Shown here in pieces: positions 8,617 to 17,577 of a DNA stretch of 64,000 nt. The notes beneath the pieces were generated by a model, which was not told the DNA's origin, did not search any database, and worked only from the letters and a program-made list of their open reading frames with translations. Source of the DNA: GCA-2731375 sp964344935 (GTDB lineage: Bacteria > Pseudomonadota > Alphaproteobacteria > GCA-2731375); assembly GCA_964344935.1 (NCBI GenBank), contig CAYFPL010000007.1:1-64000 (forward strand). The letters are read 5' to 3'. The translations under genes were made by a program, and so were the position numbers. Every line of letters starts with the position of its first letter. The first letter of the stretch is position 1.

Positions 8617-11325
8617 ATGGAAAAAACAGTATTTGGCTATGTATGGCGGTTCTCCCGCCGCCAGCAGATCGTGTTGACGTTGATGTCGGCCGCATCGCTG
8701 CCGTTTCTCTACCTTTTCTATGAAGTTCCCAAAACCATTATCAACGAGGCCATCCAAGGCATCGGCGTCACCTATCCTATCAACCTCAGCGAAAAACTGA
8801 CCTTCAATATACTGGGACTGGATGTGCCGCTGACAGGGCCGTTCGAGTTTGTCGTCGATCAATCGCCCTACCTGTTCATCCTCTGTTTCCTATTTCTGCT
8901 GCTGGTCGCCATCAACCAGGGCTTCAAATACGTCATTAATGTCTACAAGGGTCTGACCGGCGAACGCATGCTGCGCCGGCTACGCTTTGAACTTTACGGC
9001 CGCGTCCTGCGGTTTCCACTGCCGACCTTCCGCAAGATGAGCCAGGGCGAGATCATCCCCATGATCACGGCCGAGGTGGAGCCTTTGGGCGGTTTCATCG
9101 GCGATGCCTTTTCCCTGCCTGCTTTCCAGGGCGGCTATCTAATCACCATCCTGGGCTTTTTGTTCATGCAGGATTGGCGCATGGCGGCGGCGGCGGTGGC
9201 GCTCTATCCCCTGCAATTGTGGCTGATCCCGAAACTGCAACGCCGGGTCAACCTGCTGGGCAAGGAACGGGTGGCGCGCGTGCGCCGGCTATCGGACAAG
9301 ATCGGCGAGACCGTGCAGGGCGTCCAGGAATCCCATGCCCACGACAACTCCAACTTCGTCCTGACTGATTTCTCCACGCAGCTCTATTGGATCTACGGGG
9401 TCAGGGAACGCATCTACCGGCAAAAGTTCGTCATCAAGTTCCTCAATAACTCGATCCAGCAGCTGGGCCCGTTTTGCTTCTATTCCATTGGCGGCTATTT
9501 CGTCATTCAGGGGGACCTGGAAATCGGCACCCTGGTCGCGGCCATCGCAGCCCATAAAGACCTGGCGGCGCCGTGGAAAGAGCTATTGACCTACTATCAG
9601 ATGCAGGCGGACGCTTCCATCAAGTACGAACAGGTGGTCAGTCAGTTCGGTCCCGCCGGTATGCGCGGCCCGGAATACCAATTGGAGGAACCGGAGACCA
9701 TTCCCGCCCTGACCGGCGAACTGACCGCCACCAACCTAAGCCTGAGCGACGATCAGGATACCCCGGTGGTCGACGGCGTCTCGCTGCGGATGCCGCTCGA
9801 TAGACGCTATGCCATCGTCGGCGGCGGCGGTTCCGGCAAGGAGGAATTGACTCTCCTGCTGGCTCGCCTGCTGGATCCCGATAACGGCAACCTCAGCATC
9901 GGCGGCAGTGACGCCGCCATCCTGTCCGAGGCGGTGACGGGCCGGCGCATTGCCCATGTGGGGCCGTCGGCCTTTGTCTTTGCCGGCACCATTGCCGACA
10001 ATTTGTTCATGGGCCTGAAGCACCGGCCCCTGCGCGAGGCGGAATACGCCGATGCCGATGCGAAGCAACGGGCCATGTTCGTTGATGAGGCACACCGTTC
10101 CGGCAATATCGACTATGACCTGAACGCCGACTGGATCGACTACGCGGCCGCCGGGGTGGACGACCCCACGGCGCTGCGCCGGGCCGGCCTTGCGGCCCTC
10201 AAGCGCATTGGTATGGATGATGAAGTTTATCAGTTCGGTCTGCGCGGTATCATCGATCCGGCGGACCGGCCTGACCTGGCTGCCGATATCCTGCGTGCCC
10301 GGACCGGCCTGCGGGAGCACATGGCCCAGGACCCGGAACTGCTCGACCTGGTCGAAGGGTTTGCCGCCGATGCCTACAATCTGAACGCTTCCGTGGGCGA
10401 GAACCTGATGTTCGGCAACCCCGTGGGCGATGCCTTCGACGTGGAACATCTGGCCGAGCATCCTTACGTCATCGACGTCCTGCACCAGGTAGGATTGACC
10501 GAGCAGTTCCTCTCGGTCGGTTTCCAGGTCGCCTCCACGATGGTGGAGTTGTTCGCCGACCTGCCGCCCGATCATGAACTGTTCCAGCAGTTCAGCTTTA
10601 TCTCTGCCGACGAACTGCCTGACATCCAGGCCCTGCTTCAGCGCAGCGACCGGGCCAACTTGGCAGCCTTGCCGGACGAGGACCGCACGCAGTTGATGTC
10701 CCTGCCGTTCAAGTTGATCCCGGCCCGCCACCGCCTCGGGTTGGTTGATGATGACCTGCAGTCGAAGGTGCTGGAGGCGCGCCGCTATTTCGCGGAAAAC
10801 CTGCCCGAGGATTTGCAGGATTCGCTGGAGTTCTTCGATGCTGAAAAATACAACGCCTCCGCCAACATCCAGGACAACATCCTGTTCGGCAAGGTGGCCT
10901 ATGGCCAGGCCCATGCGGCAGACCGGGTCGGCGCGCTGATCTCTCAGGTGGTGGATGAACTTGGCCTGCACGAAATCGTCGCCGAAGTGGGCCTGAGCTT
11001 CGAAGTGGGCATCGCCGGCTCGCGCCTGTCGGCGGCGCAGCGGCAGAAACTGGCCCTGGCCCGGGCGCTGTTGAAGCGTCCGGACATCATGATCCTGTCA
11101 GAGGTCACTACTTCGCTGGATTCAGCCTCGCAAGGCCAGATCCTCGAGGCGCTTTTGGCCGACTTCGAAGGCCGTTGCCTGATCTGGTCGGTGCAACGCG
11201 CCAGCATGGCCGAAGGGTTCGACGAGGTGTTGGTGATGCGTCAGGGCCGCTTGATGGAGCGGGGCGACTTCGCGGAATTGAGTCAAAGTAATGACTATGT
11301 CAAAGAATTGTTGGCGTCCGAGTAG
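8617..11325 (+). CDS. ABC exporter-type fusion with a degenerate, expanded nucleotide-binding domain
   Basis: A roughly 320-residue ABC-exporter membrane domain (helices such as LMSAASLPFLYLFYEV and YLFILCFLFLLLVA) is fused to one C-terminal nucleotide-binding domain. I chose the ATG at 8617 (MEKTVFGY), with GGGGAG upstream; a TTG at 8563 without a ribosome site would add 18 residues. The Walker A loop is GGGGSGKEE (K408, E409 where Ser/Thr is expected), the signature is LSAAQ (804-808), Walker B reads MILSEVTT (S828 instead of Asp, E829 kept), and the H-loop histidine is Q860. Between the Q-loop region and the signature lie about 350 residues containing three copies of the segment that normally occurs once (ADNLFMG, N462; GENLMFG, N596; QDNILFG, N754). 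It is the first gene of an operon with a cNMP-binding protein. It may be a non-hydrolytic or regulated transporter. Confidence 0.85.
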   Translation: MEKTVFGYVWRFSRRQQIVLTLMSAASLPFLYLFYEVPKTIINEAIQGIGVTYPINLSEKLTFNILGLDVPLTGPFEFVVDQSPYLFILCFLFLLLVAINQGFKYVINVYKGLTGERMLRRLRFELYGRVLRFPLPTFRKMSQGEIIPMITAEVEPLGGFIGDAFSLPAFQGGYLITILGFLFMQDWRMAAAAVALYPLQLWLIPKLQRRVNLLGKERVARVRRLSDKIGETVQGVQESHAHDNSNFVLTDFSTQLYWIYGVRERIYRQKFVIKFLNNSIQQLGPFCFYSIGGYFVIQGDLEIGTLVAAIAAHKDLAAPWKELLTYYQMQADASIKYEQVVSQFGPAGMRGPEYQLEEPETIPALTGELTATNLSLSDDQDTPVVDGVSLRMPLDRRYAIVGGGGSGKEELTLLLARLLDPDNGNLSIGGSDAAILSEAVTGRRIAHVGPSAFVFAGTIADNLFMGLKHRPLREAEYADADAKQRAMFVDEAHRSGNIDYDLNADWIDYAAAGVDDPTALRRAGLAALKRIGMDDEVYQFGLRGIIDPADRPDLAADILRARTGLREHMAQDPELLDLVEGFAADAYNLNASVGENLMFGNPVGDAFDVEHLAEHPYVIDVLHQVGLTEQFLSVGFQVASTMVELFADLPPDHELFQQFSFISADELPDIQALLQRSDRANLAALPDEDRTQLMSLPFKLIPARHRLGLVDDDLQSKVLEARRYFAENLPEDLQDSLEFFDAEKYNASANIQDNILFGKVAYGQAHAADRVGALISQVVDELGLHEIVAEVGLSFEVGIAGSRLSAAQRQKLALARALLKRPDIMILSEVTTSLDSASQGQILEALLADFEGRCLIWSVQRASMAEGFDEVLVMRQGRLMERGDFAELSQSNDYVKELLASE

Positions 11326-11373
11326 AAAAGGGCGGAAGATGAAGGGATCTCACATGCTTTGGGTGGGTCGGCC

Positions 11374-11880
11374 ATGAGCCTGAACGAAGAAGTTGAATTG
11401 TTGCGCAGCATCCCGCTGTTCGCCAACATCGAACCCTCGAAGCTGAAACTACTGGCTTTCACGTCCGAACGGCTGACCTTTCAGGAGGGTCAGGATCTGT
11501 GCAAACAGGGCGACATTGGCGATGCGGCCTATGTGGTGGTGGAAGGCACCGCCGACGTGATCATCGATCTGCCCGACGGCGGCAAGCTGACCGTGGCGCA
11601 GATCGGCCGCAATGCTTTTGTCGGCGATATGGCGATCCTGTGCGAAGTGCCCCGCACCGCCACCATCACCGCCACGGCCAAGCTGGAAACCCTGCGCATC
11701 AGCACGGATTTATTCTTCCGTCTGGTCAACGAATTCCCCACCATGGCGGTGGAGATCATGCGCGAACTGGCCCGGCGCCAGGTGGCGTCCAACGAGCAGC
11801 TGACCGAGGTCAACCAGAAGCTGACAGCGGCTCAGAAGCGCATCGAGGAATTGGAAGCGGGCGGCGCTTCGGCGGGATGA
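11374..11880 (+). CDS. Cyclic nucleotide-binding domain protein
   Basis: The 168-residue product is essentially one CNB beta-barrel (residues about 12-130) plus a C-terminal coiled segment rich in Gln, Glu and Lys. The start IPLFANIEPSKLKLLAF and the stretch FVGDMAILCEVPRTATI are typical of the family. The phosphate-binding cassette keeps PRTAT, but the usual Glu is Asp (GD rather than GE). There is no DNA-binding domain, so it is likely a regulatory partner rather than a transcription factor. It lies 48 bases after the ABC exporter gene, and control of that transporter is the natural inference. I chose the ATG at 11374; the ribosome site is weak. Confidence 0.88.
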   Translation: MSLNEEVELLRSIPLFANIEPSKLKLLAFTSERLTFQEGQDLCKQGDIGDAAYVVVEGTADVIIDLPDGGKLTVAQIGRNAFVGDMAILCEVPRTATITATAKLETLRISTDLFFRLVNEFPTMAVEIMRELARRQVASNEQLTEVNQKLTAAQKRIEELEAGGASAG

Positions 11881-11911
11881 ACGATCGCCTCCCATTCCGG
11901 GCGGCAGGGAT

Positions 11912-12406
11912 ATGAGCCGCCTGGACAGCGCCATTCGCCGGCTGCAGGCACAGCGGGCCTGCCTTGATTGGGCCGCCGGCGAGATCGCGAAACAACCGGG
12001 ACCGGTACTTGAACTGGGCCTGGGCAACGGCCGCACCTATGATCATTTGCGTACCTTGTTGCCGAAGCGGGAGATCTTTGTTTTCGAACGTAGGGTGGCC
12101 GCCCATCCCGATTGCATCCCCGACGACGAACACCTGTTCGAGGGGGACTTCCATGACAGCCTGCCGAAAGCCCAGGCGCGGCTCGGCGCCGGGGCCGTTC
12201 TGGCCCATTGCGATTTCGGCAGCGGCGATACCGAGGCCACGGCCCGGCTGGGCGAATATTTGGGCCCGGCCCTGGCACCTCTGTTGGCGCCCGGCTCGAT
12301 CGTGGCGTCCGACCAGCCGTTGGAGATCCCCGGCGCCCACGGCCTGCCGGTGCCCGGCGGCGTTGGCCCTGGCCGCTACTACCTCTACCGCCTGGCGGAG
12401 GGTTAG
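11912..12406 (+). CDS. Small class I SAM-dependent methyltransferase
   Basis: The 164-residue protein contains the motif-I glycine loop VLELGLGNGRTYDHL at about residues 32-46. An acidic end of beta-2 (IFVFERRVAAHP) follows, with VLAHCDFGSGD further on. The size and the closing segment PGGVGPGRYYLYRL fit the compact family Methyltransf_17. The methyl acceptor is unknown. The ATG is preceded by GGCAGGGAT. It sits in the middle of the exporter operon, before the two thioesterases. Confidence 0.78.
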   Translation: MSRLDSAIRRLQAQRACLDWAAGEIAKQPGPVLELGLGNGRTYDHLRTLLPKREIFVFERRVAAHPDCIPDDEHLFEGDFHDSLPKAQARLGAGAVLAHCDFGSGDTEATARLGEYLGPALAPLLAPGSIVASDQPLEIPGAHGLPVPGGVGPGRYYLYRLAEG

Positions 12407-12409
12407 GGA

Positions 12410-12856
12410 TTGGCCGGGGATGCCACCCTCATTACCTCGGAAGAAGCGATCCGCCGCCTGACCAGCCGGCCGCCCACGGGCGCTTCGAAACTGCTGGGCG
12501 CGGAGTTTCTCGAAGTGGATGCGGCGCGGGCCTTCGCCCGTATCGCCTATCAGGGCCGGGAGGCGTTCTGCGACGACCGGGGCGTGATCCTTGGCGGCAT
12601 CCTCGCCGCCATGATGGATGAAGCCATGGCTATCGCCACCACGGCCTCGAAAGGTTTCGCCTATGTGGTGCCCACGCTGGGCATGAAGGCATCCTATCTA
12701 AAGGCGGTGCGGCCCGGCCGTCTGGTTGCCGAAGGCCAGGTGCTGCGCGCCGATGGCGGCCTGGCTTTTCTCGAAGGGCGATTGTTCGATGCCGCTGGTG
12801 GCTTGGCCGCCACGACCACCGCCACCGCCCGTCTGCGCAAAGCGCCGTGGCTTTGA
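12410..12856 (+). CDS. PaaI-type hotdog thioesterase (first of two)
   Basis: A 148-residue single hotdog domain. GVILGGILAAMMDEAMAIA is the long central helix with the Asp-Glu pair used by PaaI-like acyl-CoA thioesterases, and TLGMKASYLKAVRPG follows as the active-site strand. The start is TTG at 12410: GGAGG at 12397-12401 gives near-ideal spacing and overlaps the end of the methyltransferase gene. Family members hydrolyse acyl-CoA or aryl-CoA esters; the substrate here is unknown. The gene overlaps the next thioesterase gene by ten bases. Confidence 0.86.
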   Translation: MAGDATLITSEEAIRRLTSRPPTGASKLLGAEFLEVDAARAFARIAYQGREAFCDDRGVILGGILAAMMDEAMAIATTASKGFAYVVPTLGMKASYLKAVRPGRLVAEGQVLRADGGLAFLEGRLFDAAGGLAATTTATARLRKAPWL

Positions 12857-13272
12857 GTGATATTTCAGGGGCGCGGTCCCAATCCCCCGTGGCCGATCTG
12901 CTGGGTTATGAACCCCTCTCGGCGGATGCGACGGCGGCGGCGGTGGAAGTTGCTTTCCAGGCGGCGGCCCATCTCTTCAACCCGACGCGGGTGATGCAGG
13001 GCGGCATGACCATGGCGATGCTGGAAATGGCCATGACGGATGCCGTCTTGGCGCATGGCAAGGGGGCTGCGGCGACCGTCACCCTGTTGGAAGTCCAGTG
13101 CAATTACCTGGCCGCCGTGGGTCCCGGCCCGGTTCGCTGCCGCGCCCAGCTTATCCGCCAGGGCCGTTCCACGGTCTTCGTGATGGCCGAACTGTTCAAT
13201 GCGGCGGGCGAACTGGCCGCCACCGCTTCCGCCGTGGCCAGCCATTCTGCTGACAATGGGGAAGGTGCATAG
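12847..13272 (+). CDS. PaaI-type hotdog thioesterase (second of two)
   Basis: A 141-residue hotdog domain similar in plan to its upstream neighbour, with FNPTRVMQGGMTMAMLEMA as the central helix region and LEVQCNYLAAVGPGPVRCR following. Glu in LEMAMTD occupies the place of the catalytic acid. The start is taken at GTG 12847; a TTG two codons later is equally possible. Hotdog enzymes work as dimers, and two adjacent genes could form a heterodimer, but that is inference. Confidence 0.84.
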   Translation: MALSDISGARSQSPVADLLGYEPLSADATAAAVEVAFQAAAHLFNPTRVMQGGMTMAMLEMAMTDAVLAHGKGAAATVTLLEVQCNYLAAVGPGPVRCRAQLIRQGRSTVFVMAELFNAAGELAATASAVASHSADNGEGA

Positions 13273-13397
13273 GTCCGCCAGGATCAATTTTCGCCAATGT
13301 CCGTACGGGCGCTGGACAGGCCCGGCAATATCCATTAAGAACCCACCGTCTCCGGGCCCCACAGGCCCGACGGGTTCCGGTCACGGGGCCCTTGGAT

Positions 13398-13473
<76 letters not shown>

Positions 13474-13862
13474 CCCCTATCCTGACCCGTTGAAATATCA
13501 AGACTTTTCACCGCTGTTGGTCCCACTGGATGCAACGGGCTTGTGAAGGGGGATACTTTCGGCAGGAACCACCTTGTGCACCGCTTCCGCTGCCAGCCGT
13601 TTCCGGTGCGCCTTTCGGATGGCATACGGGTGTAGATCGCCGCTTGATTGGTGCATGGCCAGCCGTCCGTGGCCCCCGGTCGCGTTGGCCATAGATACAG
13701 GGCCCAAAGTGGTCGTCCTCGGTGAGTATCTGGGACGAACCCCCATCATCGGCTTCGAACAGAAAAACCTTTGGAATTCTCAACAGCAACAGATGGGGCT
13801 TATGGAAGATGCAAAAGCATTTCTGAAGTTGCTATGAGAGAGGGGCCCATGGCAAAGCTCTC
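13474..13862. other. Non-coding or unassigned stretch after tRNA-Phe
   Basis: About 390 bases with no convincing gene. Short frames exist on both strands (for example minus-strand codons near 13500-13750), but none has a good start, a ribosome site or a recognisable motif. I see no clear duplicate of the tRNA 3' end that would mark an integration boundary. Confidence 0.5.
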
Positions 13863-14567
13863 ATGACGGGGCTTGGCCTAGGGTGGAATTGCGTGCACTG
13901 TCGCGGGGGTAACATTTTCGTAGAGTGTCGAATTTTGAACGAGCGAATTATCTCCGAAATCAACGCATTTTGGCTCGGCGCCAGCCTTGAAAGCCCCGAA
14001 GCGGCGGCCGGCCGCAAAGACTGGTGGTACAAGGGCGGGCCGACGGTTGATGATGAAATCCGCAGCCGGTTCGGCGGATTTGTCGAGGAAGCCTGCGCGG
14101 GCGGGCTTGCAGACTGGCAAGCCACCGCCGACGGCGCGTTCGCGCTTGTGCTGCTGCTGGATCAATTCACGCGAAACATCTATCGCAACACGCTGCATGC
14201 TTATGAGGGCGACGCCCGCGCCTTCGAGGTCGTGACCGGGGCCGTCGAACGAGGAAGCCATGCCGCGTTACACCCGGTCTCGCGGATCTGGCTTTACCAC
14301 CCCTTCCATCATTCCGAAGACGTCCATGAACAGGACAGAGGAATGGCTTTGCTAGAGTCGCTCCTGGATGAAGCCCCGCCGGACTGGAAACCCTATGTAC
14401 AACGCAGCATCGAGGGATGGACCCGCCATCGCGATATTGTCGCGCGTTTTGGCAGGTTTCCCCATCGCAACGCGGTACTGGGGCGATCCTCGACCACCGA
14501 GGAAGAGGAATTCCTGAAATCCAATGGCGAGAGCTTCGGGCAGGGGCCCAAGCCGCCTGCGCCCTGA
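13863..14567 (+). CDS. DUF924 family protein
   Basis: The core matches the DUF924 family: INAFWLGAS near the start, the WWYKGG segment, DEIRSRFGGFVEEA, ALVLLLDQFTRNIYRNT and LYHPFHHSEDVHEQD. The family has an all-helical, TPR-like fold and no established biochemical role. The frame opens with an ATG at 13863, but its first 24 residues are Cys/Gly-rich and do not look like the family. A TTG at 13935 (residue 25, LNERIISEIN) may be the true start. The gene stands alone between tRNA-Phe and the convergent gamma-glutamyltransferase gene. Confidence 0.83.
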   Translation: MTGLGLGWNCVHCRGGNIFVECRILNERIISEINAFWLGASLESPEAAAGRKDWWYKGGPTVDDEIRSRFGGFVEEACAGGLADWQATADGAFALVLLLDQFTRNIYRNTLHAYEGDARAFEVVTGAVERGSHAALHPVSRIWLYHPFHHSEDVHEQDRGMALLESLLDEAPPDWKPYVQRSIEGWTRHRDIVARFGRFPHRNAVLGRSSTTEEEEFLKSNGESFGQGPKPPAP

Positions 14568-14586
14568 GGCAGTAGCATGGCCGTCC

Positions 14587-16272
14587 TTATATGGTAATCG
14601 CGTAAGCAGGTTGTCGCGGGTCGGCGCCGGATCGGAAAAAACCGCTGGCCGGTTCATAAAGCACGGCCTCCACTGCGGCCACGCGGCGTGAATATTCCGA
14701 AAACGCCTCGAGCTTGTGACCGAGTGCAATCAGCTCATCAAGGGTTTGGGAGGGAAAACGGTCCTCCAACGCCAGAAGACCGGGGTAATGGTTGTAGGGG
14801 GCAAAGGAGTTCGGGAAGCTCATGGTGATGAAACGTGGCGCATCGATGGCTTCCTGAATATCCATGCCAAAGTGGAAGATATTCAACACCACTTGCAACA
14901 TGGCCTGAACCTGAGCGTCGCCGCCCGGTGCACCAAAAGGCATCACCGAACCGTCGTCGCGAAGCAAAATGGCCGGGTTCGGTGTCAGCCGCGGCCGCTT
15001 TCCAGGTGCGACGCCGGACGGGTGGTTGGGATCCGGCCGCGATTGGGTTCCACGGCCGGACGGCACGATACCCAGCCCCGGCACCACCGGCGCCCGCCAC
15101 GAAGCATCGGACGGTGTCGCGGAAAATGCATTGCCCCAGCGATCGACCACACAAAGGTACGAGGTATCCGGATCCCGTTCCGTGGGGGCCGTTGCGGCGG
15201 TGGGCGGCTTGCTGTTGTGATACAGATCGGGGGGCATGTCGGGCATGGCAACCTTGGCATCTATGCCCGCAACCCGTTTCTCGATATGCGCCGCCGAGAA
15301 CAGGGTATCCAATCCAACATCGACAAAGAGCGGATCACCATAGTGATATTCACGATCAGCGAAGGCACATTTGAGAAGCTCGGTGATCAGGTGGATGTAA
15401 GCAGGCTCGTTATGCCTGAGGCCGCCCAGACCGGCCCGTTCAACCAGCAACAGGGCCTGGGCCAGCATGGGACCTTGACACCAGGGCCCACACGTCAGGA
15501 CCTGGAAATCCCGCCAACGGGTGACGACGGGTTCTTCATAGCGGGAATGAAAGTTCGCCAAATCATCAAAGGTAAGATAGCCGCCTTCGTCGTTTTGATG
15601 CTGGGCGATCTTGACCGCGATGTCGCCAGCGTAGAATGCGGCGCGTGCTGCGGCCAGGCCGGCTTCCCGTCCCTTCGTTGCGGCGGCACGCTCTTCATCC
15701 ACCATGTACTGCATGGTCGCGGCCAGATCGGCCTGTACGAAACGTTCGTTGAGCCGCACCGCGCGGCCCTGGGGCAGAAATAGTTCCGCGTTCGACGGCC
15801 ACCGGCGGTAATCCTCCTCATGCTTGGCAAATTCATTGGCGAGAAATTCGCCGACCCCGAAACCTTCCTTGGCAAAACGAATTGCGGCGGCGGCCACGTC
15901 GCCGAATGACATGGTGCCGAAATCCCGCAGGGCGGTTATCCAGGCATCAGGGGCGGCGGGGACGACGGTGCGCAAGACCCCCAAAGGCTGCGCGCCGTCG
16001 TATTCGCGCATGAACAGATCTTTGGGAAAACTCTTCGGCCAATAGCCAAGCCCGGCAATGGTGACAACCTTGCCCGCGCCGGTACGGATCATGATGGGCG
16101 CGACCCCGGCAAAGTTCACTTCATCGGGGTGCAGCACGGCGAGCGCGATGCCGGCGCAACAACCGGCATCGACGGCGTTGCCACCGGACTCAAGGATGGA
16201 AAATGCCGCCGCACTTGCCAGATAATGTCCGGCGGAAACACCATGCCGACTGCCATATAAGGTTGGACGCAT
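14587..16272 (-). CDS. Gamma-glutamyltransferase family protein
   Basis: An Ntn-hydrolase of the gamma-glutamyltranspeptidase family, 561 residues from the ATG at 16272 (MRPTLYGSRHG); upstream in-frame starts add unrelated residues. The large-subunit part has SILESGGNAVDAGCCAGIA and LGVLRTVVPAAPDAW. The autoprocessing Thr is most likely in RDPDTSYLCVVDRWGNAFS, where the usual TTH is DTSY. Downstream, the GRGTQSRPD and FGAPGGDAQVQAMLQV segments correspond to the gamma-glutamyl-binding loops. There is no obvious signal peptide. Many such bacterial homologues act on substrates other than glutathione, so a specific activity is not claimed. Confidence 0.88.
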   Translation of the reverse strand: MRPTLYGSRHGVSAGHYLASAAAFSILESGGNAVDAGCCAGIALAVLHPDEVNFAGVAPIMIRTGAGKVVTIAGLGYWPKSFPKDLFMREYDGAQPLGVLRTVVPAAPDAWITALRDFGTMSFGDVAAAAIRFAKEGFGVGEFLANEFAKHEEDYRRWPSNAELFLPQGRAVRLNERFVQADLAATMQYMVDEERAAATKGREAGLAAARAAFYAGDIAVKIAQHQNDEGGYLTFDDLANFHSRYEEPVVTRWRDFQVLTCGPWCQGPMLAQALLLVERAGLGGLRHNEPAYIHLITELLKCAFADREYHYGDPLFVDVGLDTLFSAAHIEKRVAGIDAKVAMPDMPPDLYHNSKPPTAATAPTERDPDTSYLCVVDRWGNAFSATPSDASWRAPVVPGLGIVPSGRGTQSRPDPNHPSGVAPGKRPRLTPNPAILLRDDGSVMPFGAPGGDAQVQAMLQVVLNIFHFGMDIQEAIDAPRFITMSFPNSFAPYNHYPGLLALEDRFPSQTLDELIALGHKLEAFSEYSRRVAAVEAVLYEPASGFFRSGADPRQPAYAITI

Positions 16273-16483
16273 TTCAATTCCGTTGTTGTCTTGCTGACAC
16301 CGTCCTCGATGTCGTTCGAATGACGCCATATCACATAGCATGGTTTCAGCTCATCGGGGCTATGACACGCTCTATCCCCTGCCCAAATCTTCGCGCGACT
16401 TGCTAATTATTCAGACAGACGGTTCGCCAAGACGCAACGGGCCCACCCTTAGGAAGATCCATCCCGGGACGTAACTGAAAGAG

Positions 16484-16594
16484 CAAATCGGTAATCCAGA
16501 TCGCTGCGAGAAGGTTTTCACTGTCGCCGCGTCTGACCAACCCGTCGATCGCACCCAGACTAACGTCTGGCCCTAGATGAGGTGCGCGATTGTG
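16484..16594 (-). pseudogene. Remnant of a class III cyclase gene
   Basis: Codons on the minus strand read LGPDVSLGAIDGLVRRGDS, then ENLLAAIWITDL. This closely follows LGSDAGQRVMDGLVKRGDG, then ENIHAAIWITDL, of the intact cyclase at 22283-23881. The similarity is visible at the DNA level as well (for example the shared string TCGGTAATCCAGATCGC). It stops just after the first metal-binding Asp: the rest of the catalytic domain and the N-terminal part are absent. It is best read as a decayed duplicate fragment in the 480-base spacer between 16273 and 16755, which otherwise holds no gene. Confidence 0.72.
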
Positions 16595-16755
16595 TTGAGT
16601 ATGGAAATCGCAGGGCTTGGAATTCGAGCCGTCAAGGATAGTTAGGCGACGCCTCTTGTATGTAGACTTATTCCGCGGTGGCGTCGCCACCGGGCGCATC
16701 CGACACCGACGTCAATATGTTCTATTGATCGCCCGACAACTGGCTTTCCGGCTGT

Positions 16756-17577
16756 TCATGCGGCTTGCGGTGGTGTTACGGCACGGGTCGCAAGGCGCCA
16801 CATCAGTCGTTCGTTGGGAAAATAGTCTGACACCGGATAGTGGAGGCAATGGGTGTTTTCCCACACCACAACAGTGTTCGGTTCCCAAGTAAGGCGAAAA
16901 TGAAACTCAGGGCGCTGTGCATGTGTGTACAAGGACGCCAGCAGCGCGTCGCCTTCCGGGTTTTCCATGCCGACAATACTGCGGCAGAAGATGGGCACAT
17001 TGACGAAAAGGAACTCTCGTCCGTTGTCGGGGTTGCGGCAAACGAGCGGATGACGAACCGGATCGCCTTCCGTCATGGCCTTGAATTCCTCCGGCGTGAA
17101 GCGTGCCTTGCCGTTTTGTGTCGGCGAAACTTTGTGGTTGGTCTGCAAACCGGCAATGCGTTGTTTGGTTTCTTCGTCCAAGCCGTCGTATGCCGCTTCC
17201 AGATTAGCGAACAGAGTATCACCGCCGCAGTTGGGAAGGTGCTGCGCGGACAGGCTCAAATGGGGGGTCGGATTGGGCCGGAATGAATAATCCATGTGCC
17301 AAAAATTGATGGTCTGCTTCTCTTTCGGCCGAATATGCAGGATGCACAGTTCCGTCGGATGCCCTTCGTGTGGAACCAAGTCGTCTTGAACGACCTCGCC
17401 AAAAATATTCATGAAGCGGACATATTGCGGAGAAGTGATCGGCTGATCACGAAACACCAGAACTTTTCGATCGATGAGCGCTTTGCGTAGAGCGCTGGCA
17501 TCCTCCTCGCTGAAGTCGGCAAGGTCAATTCCGCTTACTTGCATGCCAATTGCGGGCGTAATGGGCTTCATGTCCAT
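16756..17577 (-). CDS. TauD/TfdA-family Fe(II)/2-oxoglutarate dioxygenase
   Basis: The 273-residue protein has the facial triad HMD (H94, D96), a distal histidine in NTHCLHYPVSD and the 2-oxoglutarate-binding arginine in RLMWRLATR. The N-terminus ITPAIGMQVSGIDLAD is the TauD/TfdA opening. AGGAG lies nine bases before the ATG at 17577. Family members hydroxylate and release groups from taurine, phenoxyacetates, alkylsulfates and similar substrates. Its neighbour is a Baeyer-Villiger-type monooxygenase, suggesting breakdown of a foreign or plant-derived organic compound. Confidence 0.9.
   Translation of the reverse strand: MDMKPITPAIGMQVSGIDLADFSEEDASALRKALIDRKVLVFRDQPITSPQYVRFMNIFGEVVQDDLVPHEGHPTELCILHIRPKEKQTINFWHMDYSFRPNPTPHLSLSAQHLPNCGGDTLFANLEAAYDGLDEETKQRIAGLQTNHKVSPTQNGKARFTPEEFKAMTEGDPVRHPLVCRNPDNGREFLFVNVPIFCRSIVGMENPEGDALLASLYTHAQRPEFHFRLTWEPNTVVVWENTHCLHYPVSDYFPNERLMWRLATRAVTPPQAA

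Noticed and set aside
9736..10971. Minus-strand frame of 411 codons inside the ABC exporter gene
   Set aside because: It is a shadow of the insertion in the nucleotide-binding domain; no ribosome site and no recognisable motif.
13574..13837. Plus-strand frame after tRNA-Phe, considered as an integrase remnant
   Set aside because: No integrase motif (no Arg-His-Arg-Tyr pattern) and no repeat of the tRNA 3' end was found.
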